DNA of 64,000 nucleotides, taken from NCBI GenBank assembly GCA_002049455.2, contig KV918863.1, positions 164,966-228,965 on the forward strand, written 5' to 3'. Under the pieces are notes generated by a model. The model searched no databases and was not told the DNA's origin. It was given only the letters and a program-made list of their open reading frames with translations. Position numbers and translations under genes: made by a program. Source of the stretch: Porphyra umbilicalis (Eukaryota > Rhodophyta > Bangiophyceae > Bangiales > Bangiaceae). Shown piece by piece: positions 50,817 to 62,062 of the stretch (its first letter is position 1; the number at the start of each line of letters is the position of its first letter).

Positions 50817-52162
50817 GGGCCGGCATGTGCGGTGGTTGGCCTTGTAGGCCGTGGTGTCGACACTAGGGGACGCTGGCCATGAAGGTTGTGTTGCGGGAGA
50901 GAGACAAGCAAGGCAGCAGCCGTACGTCACACTTTTATGCACACAATCCAACAAGGCGCCGTTCACTCCCATCACGCAAGCAACTCGGCAATATTGTTTG
51001 AGACACGAACAAACTGGCCAGCGATTTGCGCTTGTGTCAACATCGCAGTGGCAGTTGCCATCAGGCGCATTGGCTTCGTCATATACCTGTGGTCGAGGTA
51101 AACTAGGTCCCGCACATTTCGCTTGAGCTCGTTGAACACGCCCTCGATAGGCTGCAGGTTCGGGGAGTAGGCGGGAAGCCTCACGAAATGCATGCCGTTG
51201 GCCTGCATGAAGGCATCGCCTGCGGCGTCGTGGATGCCGGCGTTGTCGTAGAGGATGACGCATGCGTCCGGCTGCAGCTCCCACGCAAGGCCAGGCACGT
51301 ACGTGTTCATCTGGCCTCGAAGACAATGCAGAAACAGTCGCCAGTCGTCAGAAGTTTGTGCGCCGCCTAGGATGACGGTGGTGCTCCAGAGAACACCGTG
51401 CGACAACGACACTGCCATCATGGTGCTGGTGCGAGGGACGGGCCGGGTGTCGCGGTCAAACAAGATGCAGGCAACGCCTTGCACGCTCCGCCCATATGGC
51501 CGGTACATGTCGGAGCCTTGAGTGTGGGTCTCATCCACCGATATGAGGCACCGCATGGGGATTTCATTGATTGCCACGGCAAAGGCACGCTGCGCCTCCT
51601 CCGAGCGCTCCGAGTAGAGCCGCTCAATCCGCTTCCTCGTGATGTTGTTGGCCCTCAGCACGCGGTAAACGGTGGCTGGGCTGACGTAGCGGTGGTTGCT
51701 GGCCGGATAGTCAAAGCTCAAAGCCACCAGCACGTCGGTGTGATCCTTGAGGAAGGCGGCCGGCTCACGCTGCAACAGGGAGAGGATGGCGTGAGTGAGC
51801 GTCGGGTTGCGCACGGCAGCGTCCTCGTGGTTGTTGTGGAGCATTGGGTTCCTCCAAACCGTCCCGTTGTCGCGAAGGTGCTTCAGCCAGCGCCGCATCG
51901 AACGCTCAGAGCAACCCATGATGCCGCGCACCTCCTCCGGTGAGTAATCCTCCTCGAGCAAGCCGAGGACATGCTGCAGGGTGGCCTCCGAGAACATCGT
52001 AGTCAACCTGCTGGCCGAGTGGACAGGACCGGCATCCGCAGAAGCGACAAAAACAAGGAGGGGGTCGGATGGAGTGATGATGTCCAGCCTAATGCAGGCA
52101 GGTGCCTCCACTGAGAGGGTGGGGCACACCGGCGCGGTCTAGTGGCGCGCACATCCGGGCTG
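50817..52162 (-). mobile_element. Tc1/mariner-IS630-like transposon, 1.35 kb
   Basis: TA dinucleotides at 50815-50816 and 52163-52164 flank imperfect inverted ends (GGGCCGGCATGTGCGG at the left; CAGCCCGGATGTGCGC on the opposite strand at the right; about 11 of the first 15 positions agree). The length and single transposase gene are typical of the superfamily. Ends are inferred and could be off. Confidence 0.55.
50972..52129 (-). CDS. DDE transposase of the Tc1/mariner-IS630 superfamily
   Basis: An N-terminal helix-turn-helix region (YSPEEVRGIMGCSERSMRRW) is followed by a second DNA-binding region (VSPATVYRVLRANNITRKRI) and a DDE_3-type core: first Asp in LISVDETHTQ, second Asp in VILYDNAGIHD, and Glu in LPAYSPNLQPIEGVFNELK, with 33 residues between the second Asp and the Glu by my count. 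The frame is intact. The longest model is 385 aa from 52129; the internal ATG at 51997 (MFSEATLQHVLGLLEE, 341 aa) fits the family start better. Cut-and-paste transposition into TA sites is the expected function. Confidence 0.9.
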   Translation of the reverse strand: MCPTLSVEAPACIRLDIITPSDPLLVFVASADAGPVHSASRLTTMFSEATLQHVLGLLEEDYSPEEVRGIMGCSERSMRRWLKHLRDNGTVWRNPMLHNNHEDAAVRNPTLTHAILSLLQREPAAFLKDHTDVLVALSFDYPASNHRYVSPATVYRVLRANNITRKRIERLYSERSEEAQRAFAVAINEIPMRCLISVDETHTQGSDMYRPYGRSVQGVACILFDRDTRPVPRTSTMMAVSLSHGVLWSTTVILGGAQTSDDWRLFLHCLRGQMNTYVPGLAWELQPDACVILYDNAGIHDAAGDAFMQANGMHFVRLPAYSPNLQPIEGVFNELKRNVRDLVYLDHRYMTKPMRLMATATAMLTQAQIAGQFVRVSNNIAELLA

Positions 52163-52164
52163 TA

Positions 52165-54900
52165 GCAGATCACTGAACGTCACAGCGGCTCCCACATGGT
52201 CGGCCCGGTGAGGGGCACTTCTTTGCTCATGCGAGATCGCTGGGCGGCGGCCGTACGATTACACAATCTGGGCCCGAAAGGTGCTCCCATTGGGCGTTCG
52301 AGGGGCTTGGTTGGCGGACGATGGAAGAACAGAATCGCTCTCACAACTGCAACTGCTCCCATGGGACAAACGCCGCCGGCGGCGCTTCTTCACGCGCGCC
52401 ACCTGCGCGCACACAAAGCATCGCGATTGGTCGGTCTTGGCGATCGGGGCGATCACCCGATCTGATGCAGGCATGAGCTCTTCGGCGCTCCACGTGGTGG
52501 GAGTTGGCTGGCGGATCATTTGACTCAGATGGACCCGGGATGATGCTCCCATTGGACGAATCACGCGGGAGGCGGTTCTGCACGGCCGTGGCCCGTCCGC
52601 ACACGCAGCTGCGGTGCGGAGGCCGTTGGCCCAATCATTTGATCCTATATCAGAGGCGACGAATGACAGGCGGCGCGGGGGACTCCCGCGGCGCCTGTCC
52701 ACAAACCTGCCACCTCGTGGCTGTGGTGCAGCGGGGTAGGTTGTGCACCGGGTGTAGGCGTATTCTCATTGCAGGTGAGGCGTCAAAACCGCAGCTCTTC
52801 AGGGCCCGGCCCTGCGTGTACCTGTGCAGCAAAATACGCCGTAACGAGGCCGACGGGAACACTCCGCGCTGTGTGATTCCATCTGCCAACAAGAACAAAC
52901 GTCACGAATGATTCACACGTGAAGTGGACCACCATCAAAGGGCAAGTAAACTGTCTCAGAACACTTCATTGATGAGCCAATCTGGCCGCAAAGTAACCGG
53001 AGGACGGCTCGTGGTGTTGTAATGGGGCGGACAGCATTGCCCGCGAGAGAAGCAAGACTTGTGAAGCGAGAGGAGCCTGAGACGCCTCCCTGCCGATCGT
53101 GCACGAACAAACCCTGTCTGTGAGAGGGTGCTACATGAGAGAACGTAGAAGTGATGAAGACTCAGTGGCTGTCATGTGCCATATCAGATTCCTATCCTTG
53201 TCGTGACACCGTCGAGGTCATGAATGGGTCCGGTCATGATTGTCGGTCGGGCTCAAGATATCGTCGTCGCCGCATCGCATGCATTTTGTGGCGCATCTCT
53301 GAGGTATCTCCGTTGCGGACGTTTTCTGTCCTCTCGTTCGTCAGCAGAGCTCTGCCCCACCTGCTCGTGATACTCACCAGGACTGCATCCGCCACCTGGC
53401 CGACCGTCGACGCCGCCATGGTCGGTCACGTGCCCACCGCTGCCACGGTGACGGCAGCGTCGTAGGTTGATGCCGCGTAACTTCCTGTCAGTCTACCAGG
53501 TACGTGCTGTACGGGCAAGGACGGTACTCTCCGAGTGAGCGCAACGGGAAGACGTAAGCGGGTTCGTGTGTACATGGTGCACAGACGTGAATGACGCGCC
53601 GGGCCGGCATTTTGAGCAGTCGGAGTACTGACACTGTGTGATTCGGTCGTTCTTACTTTTATGAGCAATGCTGTTGTTCATTGCGCACCAGCAAAAATGA
53701 TGCGGTGGCGGTGGCCTGGTATCAGATGCGTTGCCGACGTCCATGCGATTCGTACTCTTGAGCGGGTGTCATCGGACAGGTTGATATCTGAGGGTGCGTC
53801 GTGGAGGGCTTGTTATTGGAGGAGTCATGAGCTTGTCGCGGTTTGACTGTGCCCATTGGGGGGTAATGGAAAACCTGCTTCACGAGGATCGGCGCTTCGG
53901 CCAGGAAGTGTGCACCCCGTGTTTCTCGTTTTCTCAATGATGTTGACCTTGGCAGAGTAGCAACAGCGCCAAGGTGCCGTTCCGTTGGAATCCGTGGGAG
54001 GGTGCCGCCATTCGCTCTCGGGCTCCAACGTTCAGTGGCCAGCACCTCGAGGCGGTGTGCCTTGCGTGCTCGCCTCTCCAGCGCCAGCGGGGACTTCTAC
54101 ACTCCCGCCAACGCCTTTTCCAGCGCAGGGAATGGAAGTACTCCCTGTCTCCATCTTGCTGCTGCAGCCGAGGAGATGAGTGCGCCAAAAGACCGAGCTG
54201 GGCTCATTGACGGCCTGTGTTTGTCGTTCACGCTTTTCCTGGACACTGTTGACGCCAGGGCTGTCGCGGAGGGGGCAGCGCAGGTGCGCATGTCAAGTAG
54301 TGCGCTCTACGTCACGGGTGGCGGGACAAAGGCAGTGACAAAGGCAGAGTGACGGGGGATTACGAACAGAGGGTGCGAGCCGATTGAAAGAACTGAAGCG
54401 ATGTGCTCTTCTGGGGGACAGATCCATCATGGACCGCTGCTCTGCCGCCGGTACCTTCGCGCCGCAGTTCTGTAACGGCGCTGCAGAAGTTGCGGTTTCG
54501 TGATGGCGCCCTTCGGGCGTCGATGCACTCTGCGGGTGTGGCGCGGTCTTGCGCCTGCGTTATTTCCTGCGGCAATGCAAACGTTATAGTATTCTGTCTG
54601 TGCCTGCCTGTCCGCGACGCAGACCCTTTGGACGGGGTGACTTGGGATACGTGAGGCCGCCCGAGGATTGGTCTTATAGCTCAACATTTGCAAGCATGAA
54701 AAAAAAGCAATGAGAAGCACACGACTAAGGCGACGTTGTTCTGCTGTCACTCCTCACGCCCGCCCGGCGGTCTTGTAAGCTGTGTGACGCAAGTCCGCCG
54801 CCCTAACAGGAGCGCCAGGCCCGTGTGCGCGCGGAGGTCGACATATGCGCCGGCCCGCTCGTTTGCATAGGCAATAGAAAATCACAACCAGTATGCTGAG
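52165..54900. other. 2.7 kb without a supported gene
   Basis: Short frames only, none protein-like. TGCTCCCATTG occurs near 52,280 and 52,540, which may mark a small repeat. Confidence 0.5.
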
Positions 54901-55736
54901 CAACGCGAGCCAGCACACCGGCAGTCGCCGACGGAAGCGATACACACGAGCCGGCCTCTTCGTCTACAAGGCCTTCGGGCACGTCGTCGTCTTGCCCGTC
55001 CACGGCGCGCCCGTCGTCGCCGTCCGAGTCGTACAAATCGCTCCCGTCGCCCCCCCCCCAATCGGCCGCCTCCCGTTCCGTGAAAACAGCTAACCAGTGG
55101 CCATGGCTGACAAGGAGCGCTCCACCTGCTTCAACCTCGAACGCCCCCTCCTGCCGCGCGCCTCAATCCGCGTCAGCGCACACATATAGGGGCTCTTTGA
55201 GGTCCCCCGGAGGCGCCACCGCTGCGGCAGACGGCGTCACACATGCCATCACCCCACCGAGGGCGACCAACGCGGCGCCTACCTCAAGCAACTCGAGCAC
55301 CACCCCCACTTCCACGGCCAGGTCGCCCGTCACGTCTCAGATGTTCACCTCAGACGCCGTCAGTGCGGCGGCAGTCGCGCGCGTAACGAGCGCGTAGGCG
55401 ACGCGACCACAGCCCCCGCAGCCGAGCATGTGCGCGCTAGTAGACTTTCCGACCCTGTCCTTGGCGTCTTCCGCCACGGACGATGAGTGCCGCTGTGACA
55501 GTCGATATTGCATAGCAGCCCCCGTGGTGCCACTCCCGCAACCGCCGGTACCTCTTTGCGGCAGACCTGGCCACGCCCGCCGCCGTCATCGCACCTCCCC
55601 CGCCGCCACCGTGGCACTTTCGGCGCTGGTCCCCTCAGGGATGCGGTCGTCGTAGCACACCGTCGTCGCCGCCGCCGCCAGTGTACCCCAGGAGCGGCAT
55701 GCGCCGTGTTTCCGTCGACGACTGGAGGAGCGCGGC
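54901..55736. other. GC-rich region with possible gene fragments
   Basis: Frames are short and broken. A peptide from 55104 (MADKERSTCFNLERPLLPR) ends at a stop after 28 codons and may be a fragment of an exon. Confidence 0.3.
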
Positions 55737-55886
55737 ATGGATGAGCCCGACCTCGCCGCCCATGAAGTCGCCGACGGCGCGTACAATCCTGCTGCGTACG
55801 TGTCCGCGTACCATTGGGCCGCATGGGTCCTGGAAGAAAGGCGCTATCGCGCGGCGGCGAGGGAGCGGACCGCGGTGGTGCCGTAG
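55737..55886 (+). CDS. Hypothetical 49-aa ORF or exon
   Basis: MDEPDLAAHEVADGAYNPAA followed by YVSAYHWAAWVLEERRYRAA is an unusually protein-like, helical stretch for this region; the frame is also open upstream (QERHAPCFRRRLEERG). A real exon cannot be excluded. No family recognised. Confidence 0.25.
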   Translation: MDEPDLAAHEVADGAYNPAAYVSAYHWAAWVLEERRYRAAARERTAVVP

Positions 55887-56710
55887 ACGGCTGCTGCCCC
55901 TGGAATGGTCAGTTGCGGCGTCCTGCCAGTCAATCGGCCATCCCATGTGGATTCTTAACCGCCGCCTTCCAGCGCCAAACCGGTGAGCCGGCGGGCTTGC
56001 TGGCGGGGTCCGATCTGCCGCAGGCGCCGAGAACCTGCACACGGATCGGTGTCAAGACGAGCACTCCAGACATGGGCGGGGACGCCAGACTCTACGCAGG
56101 GTTTGGCATCTGCGTTGGGTATCGCTGAGACGCTCGCATGCAGCATTCAGTAGCTGAAAAGTGCTAGGACCAAAAAGAAATGCACATTTGGTTCTTGTGG
56201 CCCCTCTTTCGCCCCTACATCGTGCCATCCGCCCAGATGGCTCAGTGTCGAAGGAATCCCACTTGACCGTAAAATTGCCGATCTGTGCACTGCTGCGTGC
56301 TGACCGCCCAAGTGGTGAGCACGACATCCCAGTGCAACGAATTGCTGCAATCGTGCCACCATGAGAGCAGCAAAGGGAGGGGAGGTCACTTTTGACGAGC
56401 TGTTTTCGTGTCACAATGTCTCGAACCAGAAAGAGACAAACACACGATGGTTGTTCTTGTTCACCGCCATGCCACACACTCGTTCTCACGCACGATGGCC
56501 TTCCTTCTTCAGTGCCTGTCGTGAAGGGTCGTGCTGTTGGTTTTCTGTCGTTGCCGTCCAAGGCGTAAAGACGAGATGGCGGCGCCGTGGTGTGCAGCAA
56601 AACAGAGCAGGTGCGTGCAAGCAAGCGCGTCTGCGCTAACAGCACGAGAGAAATGCAAAAGCTATAAAGGAGACTTCCGAGACACGGGCCGGAGGCAACT
56701 ACGTCAACGT
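55887..56710. other. Region without a supported gene
   Basis: No protein-like frame. It lies downstream (minus strand) of the Ala-rich ORF and probably contains its 3' end and UTR. Confidence 0.45.
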
Positions 56711-57826
56711 CTAACGCATACGTGACTTTTCAATCACACGCGAGGCGGGCAGGCGCGGAGCACGCACGTCATTCTCACCGCTCTGTGCGCCTCCCCCAGA
56801 CTCTTGCATGACGTTCTCGTCCACTGGCAGAGGCGGGGCGGGCGATGCCGACGTCCCTTCACTGCCGGACGTTGGTGACGGCTCGGCAGCCGCACCCCGC
56901 GCGTTGACAGTCTTCACGGCCCTGTCGCGGGGTAGCTCAGCTGTGGTCGCGGGGACAGTGGCGGCAGCGACGGCCGTGGGGCCGGGCAGAGCGTCGTCCT
57001 CGTCCACAACCAAGTGCAGATTGCCCGCCGTCGATAGCGCCAAAGCTCGCGCTGGCTCCGAGCGCGGGGCATGCGGCAGCACCTCGTCAATAGCCCGTGC
57101 CCCAACCTCCTCGGTCACGCGTTCTCCCACCAATCCGAGGCCGGCCTCGTCGTTGTTGCTGGCGCCTTCGGTCAGCGCACTCGCCGTCGGCACGTGCTTG
57201 GGCGGCTCAGCGACAGTGGGTTGGTCGGGGGCGGTCGTGACGGCGGCGGTGCCGACCGACTCAATCTTCTTCAGCCCGCCTTGACCAACGACGCAAGCTG
57301 TCGGGGGCACCGACACACGCGCCACCACCACCGATGACGCGCGCGGAAGCGTATCAGCCCCCGCGGCCGCCAGAGTAGTCGCCTTATTGTCGGTGCTCGA
57401 CGACGTCTGCTTCGAAATTGCCGAGGATGCCAATGCTGCAGAAGACTCGGCCAGCGCCGCCGCCGCCTTGGAAGCGCCACCGGCGAGCAAAACATCGACG
57501 AGAAAAACGTCGTCACGCGCGTCAATCTGTCCGTCCTTACCGCCCGCCTCCGCCCCCAACAGCCGTCCGCGGGCGGCGCCCAGCCCGGCACTGCCCGCTG
57601 ATGAGCCGCCGACGAGAGGAAGGTCGTCCCGCGCATCAACCTGGCCGTCCTTGCCGCCCGCATCCGCCTCACCGAGCCTTCCGCGTGCGGCTCCCAGGCG
57701 GGCAATTCCCGCCGATGAGCCAGAGACCGCCGCTGCGCCGTCGATCACTCCCGCCAGGTGAGCTCCCTGGCCCTTCGATGGCAAAAAATTGACAAGTGCG
57801 GCAGCCGCGGATGCAGCAGCCAGCAT
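56711..57826 (-). CDS. Ala/Gly-rich protein of unknown family, 371 aa, with a duplicated unit
   Basis: From ATG 57826. Residues about 35-110 hold two close copies of a ~38-residue unit of the form GSSAG-A-LGAARGRL--A-AGG followed by KDGQ-DARDD-(P/F)LV. The rest is Ala/Val/Thr-rich with acidic patches (LHLVVDEDDALPG) and a basic end (ASRVIEKSRMR). It begins only 48 bases after the stop of the PHD-finger ORF on the same strand, so the two could be one transcript or one gene with a missed intron. Function unknown. Confidence 0.5.
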   Translation of the reverse strand: MLAAASAAAALVNFLPSKGQGAHLAGVIDGAAAVSGSSAGIARLGAARGRLGEADAGGKDGQVDARDDLPLVGGSSAGSAGLGAARGRLLGAEAGGKDGQIDARDDVFLVDVLLAGGASKAAAALAESSAALASSAISKQTSSSTDNKATTLAAAGADTLPRASSVVVARVSVPPTACVVGQGGLKKIESVGTAAVTTAPDQPTVAEPPKHVPTASALTEGASNNDEAGLGLVGERVTEEVGARAIDEVLPHAPRSEPARALALSTAGNLHLVVDEDDALPGPTAVAAATVPATTAELPRDRAVKTVNARGAAAEPSPTSGSEGTSASPAPPLPVDENVMQESGGGAQSGENDVRAPRLPASRVIEKSRMR

Positions 57827-57874
57827 ACCGGACAGGTCAGCATCTCCGTCTGGTGACCACCCACGAGGCGGTCC

Positions 57875-59347
57875 CTACGCAGGCCCCCTTGCAGCGACGC
57901 AGCCCTCCCGGCCCCCCCCCGCCCCACCTCCTCCTGTTGCAAAGGTCGCCGCGCGCCATCCAGGACCACCGGGAACAGCACGCGCCTTGCCCTTCCCCAC
58001 AGGGAGCGCCGCCGGAGGCGACGACGGCTGAGACGAAGGAGCCACCACCGTGGTGTCATAAGATGCCGGAAAGACAGGCAACGAGGGCCGCAGCTCCCCC
58101 CGCCGAAAAACACGTGCCTGGCGAAGGTTTCGAGTCAGCACGACAGGCAATCGACGCGGCTTGTCCTGTGCGGAAATTGTAAGTTGCTTGTCAGGGGAGT
58201 CTCGGGAGGGGGCCTTGACAGCGGCTGACAATCGAGCCAGAACACTTTCCAATACGCTTGTGGGTACACGCATTGGTCGGTCGCCAAGAATCAGCCGCTC
58301 CCCTGGTCCGAGAACTCGTCGCGTCCGCCGAGCTACCGTAACCACCTTTCCGTCCGGGGGGGAGGCGGCTATCCCCCCGGCGCGAGAGACGATCGTCTCC
58401 GTCTCTGCGCGGCGGAGCCCCGTGTACTGGGAGTGCGGGGTGTCCTTCCCTGCGTCAGGGTCGCCCGCGCAGGCCGCCGCCACGGCCTCCTTCCTGGCCA
58501 CCGCCGCCGCCGCGGCAGCCGCGATGCGCTCCATATCCGCCTTGAACTCGAGGCTGGCGGCTTCACCCTTGTGCCGCTCGCACAAAATTACATGGCGGTC
58601 TTTCACGAGATGGCACCGACCAGCCATGATACAAAGGTAGTGGAAGACATTCCTGCAAGAGGGTACGTAGCATCCCACCGTCGGCCCGATGCGTGCACAC
58701 TCGCTGCAGCGCAGACGCCGACCGCGCCCGTACGCCTTGTGAACCCCCAACATCGCATTTGTGTCGGGGTCCAGGTACACCTCGGGGGACCACAGGGCGC
58801 ACACCTCGTGCACCCAGAGGTGCATGATGCCCTTTCCGACCTTGCTGCGCGCTTCAAATGGCCCCAATAGCTCAGACGCCATCACGCCGCCGGTCCTCGA
58901 AAAACCAGGACAAAAGTTGCACTCGGGGTCAGCGTCAGCCGCCCCCGAGCGGAGACCGCGCACGCTGCGGCGGCGACCGGACGCGGGGGAGGGGTCATAG
59001 GTTGGGTCCTCGTCCGAAGAATGAGGCGAGAGGTAGATTGGTCGCAACGGAGCAATGTCCAGTAGAGGGGACCGTGCGACCGCGACGGCGGCAAGAGGGG
59101 ATTGGGGGGGAATAGATGGTTGGACTAGATGGGAAGGCGTCGAGCCTGCGGCCGCAACATTTTGCGCGGGAGGCGGGGGCGGCGGAGAAACAGATGGTTG
59201 GAAGAGAGGTGGGGGCGTCGAGCCTGTGCCAACATCATCGTGCGCGGGAGACGCGGGCGGTGTGATGAGCGAGATCACCTCAACGGTTTCCGCCTCCACC
59301 GCGCCGGGCAATGAGCCGACGCCCGTCGCACGCCGTGAAGGTGTCAT
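57875..59347 (-). CDS. Extended PHD finger (ePHD, C2HC plus PHD) protein, about 490 aa
   Basis: I start at the ATG at 59347 (MTPSRRATGVGSLPGAVEAE); the frame is open 51 codons further. A Pro-rich disordered N-terminus is followed by an extended PHD finger at about residues 143-259: CNFC and WVHEVC form the C2HC part, then CSEC, CYVPSC, FHYLC and CERH form the PHD part, with spacing like the ePHD modules of BRPF, trithorax-type and PHF proteins. A poly-Ala helix (AAAAAAAVARKEAV) and a basic linker follow; the last ~60 residues are low quality and the true end may differ. ePHD modules occur in nuclear chromatin and DNA-binding proteins; here there is no SET, bromodomain or PWWP. It could be a host chromatin protein or a domain recruited by a transposon. 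Confidence 0.82.
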   Translation of the reverse strand: MTPSRRATGVGSLPGAVEAETVEVISLITPPASPAHDDVGTGSTPPPLFQPSVSPPPPPPAQNVAAAGSTPSHLVQPSIPPQSPLAAVAVARSPLLDIAPLRPIYLSPHSSDEDPTYDPSPASGRRRSVRGLRSGAADADPECNFCPGFSRTGGVMASELLGPFEARSKVGKGIMHLWVHEVCALWSPEVYLDPDTNAMLGVHKAYGRGRRLRCSECARIGPTVGCYVPSCRNVFHYLCIMAGRCHLVKDRHVILCERHKGEAASLEFKADMERIAAAAAAAVARKEAVAAACAGDPDAGKDTPHSQYTGLRRAETETIVSRAGGIAASPPDGKVVTVARRTRRVLGPGERLILGDRPMRVPTSVLESVLARLSAAVKAPSRDSPDKQLTISAQDKPRRLPVVLTRNLRQARVFRRGELRPSLPVFPASYDTTVVAPSSQPSSPPAALPVGKGKARAVPGGPGWRAATFATGGGGAGGGREGCVAARGPA

Positions 59348-59500
59348 GTTGACTCGCCCGTCTTGGGTGGCGCCACACAGAGCGATGTTGGTGCGGAGGT
59401 GGCCGGCAGTGACCGACCCAGACGCGACTCGACAAGAGCCAAGTCGAGTGGCCTCCGTCAAACGGGCTCGGCACCCACACACGCCCCTCGGAAAAGACAT

Positions 59501-60213
59501 CCGAGACCCTCTCTGCCAGGCATCGTATGAGAGCAGGCAGCGTCAGCCACGCCGGCAATCCCTCCAGCGGGCCAAGGGAAGAGAGCTCCGCTCGAGGGTG
59601 CCCCCTGCCAGTTGGATCGAGGTCCACAGATCGTAACAATGGCGGAAGCCGCCATCCGTGGTGCCTTCCTTGGGTCCTGTAACGCCCTCCCAGAGACCGG
59701 GATCCGACTGTTTTCTTATTGGGAAATCTGGAGCTCGCTTGCCATCCTGGCGAATCCTTCTGAACGCGCTGACAGCGCCGGGAGCAATAGTGGCTGGGCC
59801 GGTAATGAAAATCCTCAAATCAACGCCAAGGCCCTGTGATGACTCTGTCGCGTTTGAGAGGAAACAGCTGGGCGGGCCAGTCGCTCCTGGATGCCACTGT
59901 CGCCCTACTGGCACCTCGTCGCCACCATCATCTTGCCGGCGGAGCGAGCCAAGGAAGAGCGCATGCGGGGACACCTCCTGCATTATCGGCGGCGCTGTCA
60001 GCGCCGGCGCGAGTACATGGCGCCGGCGCTGCCGCGGTCGCCCGGGTGTGCGCACCGCAGGCGCGTAGCATCTGCTGCGCGCAGCGTCCTCGTGCGAAAA
60101 CGGGGCGTGGCGCACCGAAGGCGTCGCGGTACAACCTGCTCCCTTTCTGTATGCCGCCGGCGTGCGAGCAACTTCGTGGGGGGGTGGTTGATGTGGCCGT
60201 GCATGCCCTGCGG
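59501..60213. other. Region without a supported gene
   Basis: Upstream of the PHD gene on its strand, so probably contains its promoter. Frames here are short or low-quality. Confidence 0.45.
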
Positions 60214-61968
60214 CTAGCCGGCGACGTATCCCTTGTCTTGGTGCGTATTCGTCCTGCTGGATGAGTGGTAGAGTCGTCTGAGGCGTGCCGTGCGCTTGGC
60301 GGCGTACGTGCTGCGCCGGCCGCCGTCGTGTGAACAGCTATGGTGAGGTGATACCATTGCGGCACCAGCGGGCCGGAAGATAGGCGCCCCCACTGCACAA
60401 TGCGCGGGAGTACTCCGTGTAACGTCGCCGACCATGCTTACCGAGGCGATGCCTCCCTGCCGCCCGATCCAGGCAGTCCTCAGACGACAGCGGGGTGCTG
60501 CCGCTTTCGCCCAGATGACAACCGCCAATGTGTCTGAGGCGCAGTGCTCCGCGACAACGACCGACGTGGTCCCGGGGCGCTTCTCGACCAAGAACGTCTT
60601 CGTGGCGCCGGGCAACAGCGACAAACTGGGCACCTATGACGTGCCTGGCGCACACGACACCACCACCGCCGCCGCCGCATCCCCCAGCGCGCTCCACCCA
60701 GACACTCACTTTCCAAGAAACAGACGTTGCGCCTCGATGCGCGCGGCCGCTCACGGCCGCCACACGCGCACGATGGAGCCGATGCCCCGCATGCCAAACA
60801 TATCTCCCATCCCCCTGGGTGGATGCTGACGTGAACCCCTCCTCCCGCCCCTCCCCCGCCGCCCGCTGGACGTACCCAAAGACCACACAGGGGACGTCGG
60901 CCGCCCAGCCCACTGTTTCGCCGGCCAGCGGCGCGACGACCACCTTCCCACCCGCCCGCAAGCCATACATCCGCCCGCCCCAAGCGCACCCGCCACGCCA
61001 CTGGCGGCCACGAGCGGCGTGCCGGCCTCCACGGGCGGTCCCGCGGCAGCGAAGGCGCAGCCACGCTCCGCCCGTACGACGCCGTCCCCGTCCCAGGTGA
61101 CGACCATCGGGGCGGCGCCGCCGCCGTCGTCGCCCTCCCCCCGGTCCTTGGGCCGCCGAAGGAGCGGTTGCAAGGCGATATTGTCGATGATGTAGCGGCC
61201 TGCGTCGGCAGCGCCACGGCGCGTGCTCCGCCATAGTCGCCGCCACGCCACAAAGAACGGCGTTACCCACAGCGCCCTCCGTCACGGCGTGCTATCGCCC
61301 CCGGGTCTGGGCGCCTCGCCGAGGTCTTCGGCAATTGCAATGCCCCCCCCCCCCCCACTGCCGCGGCGGCGGCAACAACAGTGACGTCGTTCTCGGTGTC
61401 GGCACGAGGGCGTCGGGACCTAGCGCATTTTACTCTTTGCGCGACTTGGACGGCCGCCGGCCGCCTTCTGCAGGTTGCAGGTGGTGAAAGTGGCGGAGGG
61501 GGGAAAAGGTCGGGCGGCGGCGGTGTCGGAGAAGGGGGATGCGGGCGGTAACGCCGACGGCGGGTGGGGATGCGTGCGACGGTGGTGGCGTGGGCGGGGC
61601 GCGTAGGGGCAGGCAGCCACGAGAACATTCTGCAGTTCACACCCATCGCCCGCCACCAGCTTTGACAGGGAGCGTACCGCCACCGCCTGCCGGAGGTTGG
61701 CAAGCTTCCTGACCACCGCACCGCCACGCTGGTCACCATCACCGAACGTACCGCCAAAGACAGCTACGACGACCACTGTCCCCCAAGCCATCCGCTCGTT
61801 GGCGGGGGACGCGGAGAGCACTAGTGCCGCAGCTGCTGGTCGAGCAGCAGACCGCACCTGCATCTGCGGCGACTCGTCCGCCGTGCTTCCAGTCTGGCAG
61901 AGGGTGGGGTGGAGAACAGAGTCGGTGTTTGTGGAGCCTCGCTCGATGAAAGAATTTTCTGGCGACAA
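60214..61968 (-). pseudogene. Possible decayed or spliced minus-strand gene of unknown family
   Basis: Protein-like pieces follow one another on the minus strand in different frames: 61,550-61,968 (GSTNTDSVLHPTLCQTGSTA, MAWGTVVVVAVFGGTFGDGD, VVRKLANLRQAVAVRSLSKL), 61,000-61,215 (YIIDNIALQPLLRRPKD, APMVVTWDGDGVVRAERG), 60,860-60,990 (KVVVAPLAGETVGWAADVPC) and 60,480-60,640 (LPGATKTFLVEKRPGTTSVV). The pieces are rich in hydrophobic strands. They could be exons or a gene broken by indels. I cannot name a family. Confidence 0.35.
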
Positions 61969-62062
61969 GAGAAATTTGAATCAAGCATGCAAACACCCGA
62001 GTCCCTGGGCGACTGGCGGCGATCCTGTCCGCACACCAGCCGCAGGCGAGGCCACTCTCATC

